Of a DNA stretch of 22,479 nucleotides, positions 19,298-22,479 are shown one piece after another. The stretch spans positions 1 to 22,479 of the IMG/VR virus record IMGVR_UViG_3300022562_000654. One strand, given 5' to 3'. The notes under the pieces were generated by a model. The model was not told the origin of the DNA, did not search any database, and saw only the letters and a list, made by a program, of their open reading frames with translations. Position numbers and translations under genes: made by a program. Source of the DNA: a virus. How positions within the stretch are numbered: position 1 is the first letter of the stretch; each line of letters opens with the position of its first letter.

Positions 19298-20182
19298 ATG
19301 CGAGCCCTCCTCGACTGCGATGTACTCTGTTACTCCGTAGGTAGTGCTAAAGATGAGATTGGTAACCCTCTATCCTGGCCTTTAGTACAGGCTAGGGTCG
19401 ATACCATTCTCAATGGCATTACTCGATCAGTTGAAGCGGACTCGTGGCAAGGGTACCTTACCGGAGCTGGTAACTTTCGAGAGAAAGTAGCCACAATCAA
19501 ACCTTACAAGGGTAATCGTGATAGAGATGCCAGACCTTTCTGGTATCAACGTATTTACGATTACCTATCTACTAATAGAAATTGTATTATAGTACATGGA
19601 ATGGAGGCTGACGATGCAATTGCGATCGCAAGCGACAAAGAATACAAAACCACCGTCATTATTTCAGCGGATAAAGACCTACTTCAAGTCCCTGGTTGGC
19701 ATGCAAGCTGGCCCTACTACGGCGAAACCGCCTCGAAAGCGTTCTTCGTCAGTGAAGAAGAGAGCTGGAAAGCGTTCTTCAAACAACTCCTCATCGGTGA
19801 CCAGTCCGATAACATCCCAGGATTGTACCGTATCGGGCCAAGCTCCCAATGTGTGAAGGATGTTCTTAATCTAACACATCCAGCAGATATGTTTGAGGTG
19901 TGTCAGTTTGAATATGAGAAGCGTTTCGGTTCTTATTGGAAACAATTCATAGAAGAAAATGGAACGCTTCTTTGGTTACTACGTCATGAAGAAGACAGCT
20001 TTAAAAAGAGAATGCAATGGTTCTTGGAAGAAGGATACCGAAGGCAAGAGCAGCGGCGAGACGCCGCTACTTTTCTTATGAGATTGAATGGGGAGGCTCT
20101 GTCGACGACTCCCCTCGAGTCATCTTCATTCACTACACAGATCTTGACCGTAATCTCCAACGAAGCTACTGCATCGCAATAG
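19298..20182 (+). CDS. 5'-3' exonuclease, T7 gp6 / FEN type (294 aa)
   Basis: Removes RNA primers and degrades host DNA from 5' ends. GAAGAAGGTG precedes the ATG at 19298, which directly follows the previous TAA. Conserved acidic metal ligands are visible in order: LLDCDVL (D6, D8), YKGNR (70-74), GMEADDAIAIAS (E103, D105, D106), ISADKDLLQ (D125, D127) and LLIGDQSDNIPG (D168, D171) followed by a helix-hairpin region GLYRIGP. Length is close to T7 gp6 (300 aa). The last 55 codons overlap another frame that also looks coding. Confidence 0.93.
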   Translation: MRALLDCDVLCYSVGSAKDEIGNPLSWPLVQARVDTILNGITRSVEADSWQGYLTGAGNFREKVATIKPYKGNRDRDARPFWYQRIYDYLSTNRNCIIVHGMEADDAIAIASDKEYKTTVIISADKDLLQVPGWHASWPYYGETASKAFFVSEEESWKAFFKQLLIGDQSDNIPGLYRIGPSSQCVKDVLNLTHPADMFEVCQFEYEKRFGSYWKQFIEENGTLLWLLRHEEDSFKKRMQWFLEEGYRRQEQRRDAATFLMRLNGEALSTTPLESSSFTTQILTVISNEATASQ

Positions 20183-20469
20183 GTAAACCTACATTGCGTA
20201 GTGTGTATAGGATTATACACGAGATCGTTGGTATGTTAAATGCAGAGATAGACCATGGCACGTTCGTACCTGACCCGAAAGCTCCGCCAGATTCTGGCGT
20301 ACCGGACTGGGTTCAACGCCAGAGAGAAAAGGCAAGAGAAAAGAAACAGCAAGAAAAGGAGCAAAGGAAAGGCTCCTTAATAGGAAAGAACGATCGTTCA
20401 AGGATGAACAACAATGACGATACCAACAGTATCAGTGGACGTATCGAAGATCTCGGACTCAATATTTAG
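20017..20469 (+). CDS. Hypothetical protein overlapping the exonuclease end (150 aa)
   Basis: ATG 20017 has AAAGAGA upstream. The first 55 codons overlap the exonuclease in another frame and the last 18 overlap the holin. Beyond the exonuclease stop the frame continues as a coherent protein (IAIGKPTLRSVYRIIHEIVG) and ends in a Lys/Gln/Glu-rich helix (QREKAREKKQQEKEQRKG). No later good start exists except a Met near 20232, which would cut off the folded part. The overlapped region (YFSYEIEWGG) also reads protein-like. Unrecognised. Confidence 0.6.
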   Translation: MVLGRRIPKARAAARRRYFSYEIEWGGSVDDSPRVIFIHYTDLDRNLQRSYCIAIGKPTLRSVYRIIHEIVGMLNAEIDHGTFVPDPKAPPDSGVPDWVQRQREKAREKKQQEKEQRKGSLIGKNDRSRMNNNDDTNSISGRIEDLGLNI

Positions 20470-20860
20470 TGGGCTCGATGAACTCTTCACGTCCGATGAG
20501 GAAAAGAAACAGGCTAAGCTTAAAGTCATGGAGGTCATGCAACAGCCTCACATTCTTCAAGCAATGGCTAACATAGAACAAGCGAAGCATACAAGTGTAT
20601 TTGTAGCCGGAGCTAGACCCGCACTTCTATGGCTATGTGTAGGATGTCTAGCATGGGCATGGATTCTTAGAGATTTCTTTATTATGGCCTTAACAATAGC
20701 AGGGTCATACATCTCTTCTTTAGAAGAGACTAAAGAGATCATTAATTTATTGCCAACCATCGATGCGGGTGAATTAATGACTCTTACTCTTGGTATGCTT
20801 GGTCTAGGCGGCATGCGTAGTTACGAAGCTAAACATGGTGTTAAGAGGAATAGACTGTGA
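20414..20860 (+). CDS. Holin, three-TM superfamily (148 aa)
   Basis: Membrane pore-former that times lysis by releasing the endolysin. AAGGATG lies about 10 bases before the ATG at 20414. The sequence matches the GTA-type 3TM holin family: an N-terminal helix with LFTSDEEKKQAKLK, then AGARPALLWLCVGCLAW (TM1, about 66-83), WILRDFFIMALTIAGSYI (TM2) and a C-terminal LPTIDAGELMTLTLGMLGLG segment (TM3), ending in the typical RSYEAKHGVKRN. It is followed by a coiled-coil gene, endonuclease I and the endolysin, a coherent lysis group. Start and next gene overlap (GTGA at 20857). Confidence 0.85.
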   Translation: MTIPTVSVDVSKISDSIFSGLDELFTSDEEKKQAKLKVMEVMQQPHILQAMANIEQAKHTSVFVAGARPALLWLCVGCLAWAWILRDFFIMALTIAGSYISSLEETKEIINLLPTIDAGELMTLTLGMLGLGGMRSYEAKHGVKRNRL

Positions 20861-21099
20861 CGAAACAAACTAAAGAGAAGATTCCTAAAAAGAAAAAAAT
20901 AGATGAAATGCGAGAATTTTTTCTACAAAAACTTGTAGATGCTGAAGAAGAAATGCTTCAAGCCTGGAGACAAGTGGAAGATCTAAAAAAAATCCATGCA
21001 TTTGAATTGAAAACTGTACACGGTCTTCTTGTTGACGAATTTACAAAAGGCTACAATGCGTGCATGAAAAATTATGGGCTTAAAAATAAAGAAGAGTAA
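20857..21099 (+). CDS. Small coiled-coil protein (80 aa)
   Basis: The GTG at 20857 is coupled to the holin stop (GTGA). A Lys-rich N-terminus (TKQTKEKIPKKKKIDEM) leads to a long helix (REFFLQKLVDAEEEMLQAWR) likely to form a coiled coil. There is no TM or lipobox, so it is not a recognisable spanin. Its end overlaps the endonuclease gene by 26 nt. Confidence 0.65.
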   Translation: MTKQTKEKIPKKKKIDEMREFFLQKLVDAEEEMLQAWRQVEDLKKIHAFELKTVHGLLVDEFTKGYNACMKNYGLKNKEE

Positions 21100-21502
21100 A
21101 CGTGCTAAGTATCGATCTGGATTAGAAAGAAAGATAGCACAGTCTCTTCATAAAAAGAAAGTTAAGTTCTCATACGAGAAAGATCAGATAGTTTACGTAG
21201 TCCCTAGTGTAGAGAGAACCTACATCCCCGACTTCTCGATCATAACCAAAAGCGGGAAGAGGATATTTATCGAGGCGAAGGGGATATGGGACGCACTAGA
21301 CAGACACAAACATCTGCTGCTTAAACGACAGCGTCCTGATTTAGATATAAGATTTGTGTTCTCTAATCCGAACATGAAGCTATCTAAGAAGTCTAAGACT
21401 ACATATGCAGACATATGTGAAGGACGTGGACGCTTCCCTTACAAAGATGTTATCTGGAAATACTCACACAAAACAATCCCTAACGAATGGTTGGAAGAAT
21501 GA
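21074..21502 (+). CDS. Endonuclease I / Holliday-junction resolvase, T7 gp3 type (142 aa)
   Basis: It resolves branched phage DNA before packaging and helps degrade host DNA. Catalytic residues align with T7 gp3 (E20, D55, E65, K67): here YRSGLE (E18), YIPDF (D53) and IEAKG (E67, K69). HKHLLLKRQRPDLDIRFVFS and PNEWLEE also match the family. Length is close to T7 gp3 (149 aa). The ATG at 21074 is the only in-frame start and overlaps the preceding gene. Its TGA overlaps the endolysin start (ATGA at 21499-21502). Confidence 0.95.
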   Translation: MGLKIKKSKRAKYRSGLERKIAQSLHKKKVKFSYEKDQIVYVVPSVERTYIPDFSIITKSGKRIFIEAKGIWDALDRHKHLLLKRQRPDLDIRFVFSNPNMKLSKKSKTTYADICEGRGRFPYKDVIWKYSHKTIPNEWLEE

Positions 21503-21939
21503 TTAACCTTCGATCCCAAAATAATCTTAAAGATGTACACCCCGATCTAGTTATGCTAGTTACTTTAGCTAACTCTATCTACGCAGACGAAGATAAAGAT
21601 TTTATCGTGACTGAGGGAGCCCGGTCTCTCGACCGACAGAAGGAGTTGATGGCAAAAGGGGCGACAAAGACGCTCAAGTCACGACACCTACGTACGTGGA
21701 CTGAAGACCACGGACTAGTGGCGCATGCCATTGACGTTGCACCTACGCTCGCCGGCAAGGTCCGATGGGACTGGCCCCTCTTTCACGATATTCACGAAGC
21801 CTTTAAGAAGGCAGGTGAAGAGTGTGGTATTGAATTTGAATGGGGTGGTAATTGGACTAGCTTCCCCGATGGTCCGCATTTCCAATTACCGCATAATAAA
21901 TATCCGGTATTGGAGACTCCTAAGTATGACGATGATTGA
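21499..21939 (+). CDS. Endolysin, M15 L-alanyl-D-glutamate peptidase type (146 aa)
   Basis: Cuts the peptide stems of peptidoglycan. ATG 21499 is chosen for the ATGA coupling; ATG 21487 adds 4 residues without a ribosome site. Family signatures are VTEGARSLDRQKELMAKGAT (37-56), the metal site SRH (H63) and HAIDVAP (D79), AFKKAGEECGIEFEWGGNW (101-119) and DGPHFQLP (H127 ligand). Between H63 and D79 there are about nine extra residues (RTWTEDHGLV) relative to the usual SxHxxGxAxD spacing, with another His at 71. No signal peptide, so export depends on the holin at 20414. Confidence 0.92.
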   Translation: MINLRSQNNLKDVHPDLVMLVTLANSIYADEDKDFIVTEGARSLDRQKELMAKGATKTLKSRHLRTWTEDHGLVAHAIDVAPTLAGKVRWDWPLFHDIHEAFKKAGEECGIEFEWGGNWTSFPDGPHFQLPHNKYPVLETPKYDDD

Positions 21940-22171
21940 TAACGTAATCGAACGAATGGAAGAGCTAGTCTTTGAACTCGATCAAGATCTTGTTAACACA
22001 GATCTAGTTCGAGAAGCCGAAGAGATTCTTGGTCTAATTAACGAGATGAAATATGGCACGGAAGAAGAAGCAACCAACGATCCGATGGAAGAGCTACCCT
22101 CAAACAAGACTTATGAAACTCTTTCGCCTAAAACAAGTGGAACTTCAGGTGTGGGACGAAAGTCAAAATAG
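21926..22171 (+). CDS. Small acidic protein (81 aa)
   Basis: ATG 21926 has GGAG 10 bases upstream and overlaps the endolysin end by 14 nt; ATG 21932 is an alternative. The N-terminal 45 residues form an acidic helix (IDNVIERMEELVFELDQDLV). The second half is low-complexity Thr/Ser/Glu-rich and overlaps another good frame from 22053, so the C-terminal part is less certain. Not recognised. Confidence 0.55.
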   Translation: MTMIDNVIERMEELVFELDQDLVNTDLVREAEEILGLINEMKYGTEEEATNDPMEELPSNKTYETLSPKTSGTSGVGRKSK

Positions 22172-22202
22172 ATACATCGATGTACCTTACGTAGAAGAAT
22201 AA
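22053..22202 (+). CDS. Small basic protein (49 aa)
   Basis: ATG 22053 in a different frame from the preceding gene reads MARKKKQPTIRWKSYPQTRL, then MKLFRLKQVELQVWDESQNR and ends YIDVPYVEE with TAA at 22200-22202. It continues 31 bp past the stop of the overlapping gene and looks like a compact folded protein. The ribosome site (ACGAG) is weak. The two frames together recall nested or embedded phage genes. Function unknown. Confidence 0.5.
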   Translation: MARKKKQPTIRWKSYPQTRLMKLFRLKQVELQVWDESQNRYIDVPYVEE

Positions 22203-22210
22203 TATATTTA

Positions 22211-22282
22211 CCACGCAGGGTCCCCTCCTTCCCTGTCGTGGTCCTTGAGCCCCGTTGGTGCAATGCCCGGGGCTCTTTTTTT
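22211..22282 (+). terminator. Strong intrinsic terminator (rightward)
   Basis: GAGCCCCG (22247-22254), a 13-nt loop and CGGGGCTC (22268-22275) are followed by seven T residues. Just upstream an additional stem CCACG.AGGG/CCCT..CGTGG (about 22211-22241) may assist. It closes the rightward transcription unit after the lysis genes. Confidence 0.9.
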
Positions 22283-22286
22283 GCCC

Positions 22287-22313
22287 AAAAAAAAGCCCGG
22301 ACTAAGCCGGGCT
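22287..22313 (-). terminator. Strong intrinsic terminator (leftward)
   Basis: On the minus strand AGCCCGG, a 6-nt loop and CCGGGCT are followed by eight T residues (A-tract 22287-22294 on the plus strand). It ends transcription of the minus-strand gene entering from the right edge. Confidence 0.88.
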
Positions 22314-22363
22314 AAAGGTCCCCTGTGATGTTCTGTAGGAACAGAACAAAGGTAGCGGGGATA

Positions 22364-22479
22364 TTATGCTGCGCGTAAGCGGTATGGTTTCTTCCTAACT
22401 TTATTAGAGTGTGGTCTACGTACTGAGACTAGATAGTCTGAGTAATCAGATGCACCACCTGTACCCTCAATAAATATAA
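22364..22479 (-). CDS. C-terminal end of a leftward gene (partial)
   Basis: On the minus strand an open frame runs from the window edge to TAA (22364-22366), giving the last 37-38 codons: FIEGTGGASDYSDYLVSVRR then PHSNKVRKKPYRLRAA. No stop interrupts it, the tail is basic, and a good terminator for this strand follows 51 bp later. This marks a switch in transcription direction. The missing N-terminus prevents identification. It could be a virion or packaging gene. Confidence 0.65.
   Translation of the reverse strand, partial: IFIEGTGGASDYSDYLVSVRRPHSNKVRKKPYRLRAA

Overview
This window reads as part of the genome of a lytic, T7-type tailed bacteriophage. The evidence is a replication, recombination and lysis set: a zinc-finger primase/helicase of the T7 gp4 type, a family A DNA polymerase, a probable ssDNA-binding protein, a 5'-3' exonuclease of the T7 gp6 type, a T7-type endonuclease I (Holliday-junction resolvase), a three-TM holin and an M15 peptidase endolysin. 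Genes are small, tightly packed and often joined by ATGA or TAATG overlaps, and almost all lie on the plus strand. The host cannot be named from sequence. The AGGAGG-type ribosome sites, the holin and peptidase types and the Fur-like boxes suggest a Gram-negative bacterium (inference). No phage RNA polymerase, integrase, terminase or virion gene is recognised.

Layout. Bases 1-531 are non-coding and packed with palindromes: three TATAGTAACT repeats, Fur-like boxes, two copies of a 20-bp palindrome, a twin 15-bp palindrome and a 10-bp GTACTAGTAC palindrome. A T7-like intrinsic terminator follows at 463-488. Two candidate promoters carry related operator-like palindromes, and a leader of three hairpins runs into the first genes. 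Bases 802-5227 hold ten small unrecognised genes, GC-rich up to about 3.4 kb, separated by structured spacers. GTACTAGTAC occurs eight times, always between genes and always before 5.6 kb. Bases 5626-7995 encode one large unrecognised 789-aa protein.

Bases 8153-12797 hold thirteen small genes, many for one- or two-TM membrane proteins, with a 0.59-kb structured non-coding gap at 11144-11731 that contains tRNA T-arm-like hairpins but no cloverleaf I could complete. Bases 12952-20182 form the replication block: primase/helicase, small genes, polymerase, more small genes, SSB-like protein, zinc ribbon and exonuclease. Bases 20414-21939 form the lysis and junction-resolution block. Two small ORFs close the rightward unit before a back-to-back pair of intrinsic terminators. 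Beyond them a leftward gene enters from the right edge, so transcription converges at about 22.28 kb.

The most notable items are (i) a DNA polymerase whose N-terminus is a dATP/dGTP diphosphohydrolase-like (DUF5664/MazZ-like) domain and whose proofreading domain lacks the Exo I aspartate and the Exo III tyrosine, (ii) the multi-class palindrome array at the left end and in the early intergenic regions, and (iii) several long structured non-coding elements, including a 115-nt element closed by a perfect 13-bp stem and a perfect Shine-Dalgarno followed by ATG-CTC-TAG.
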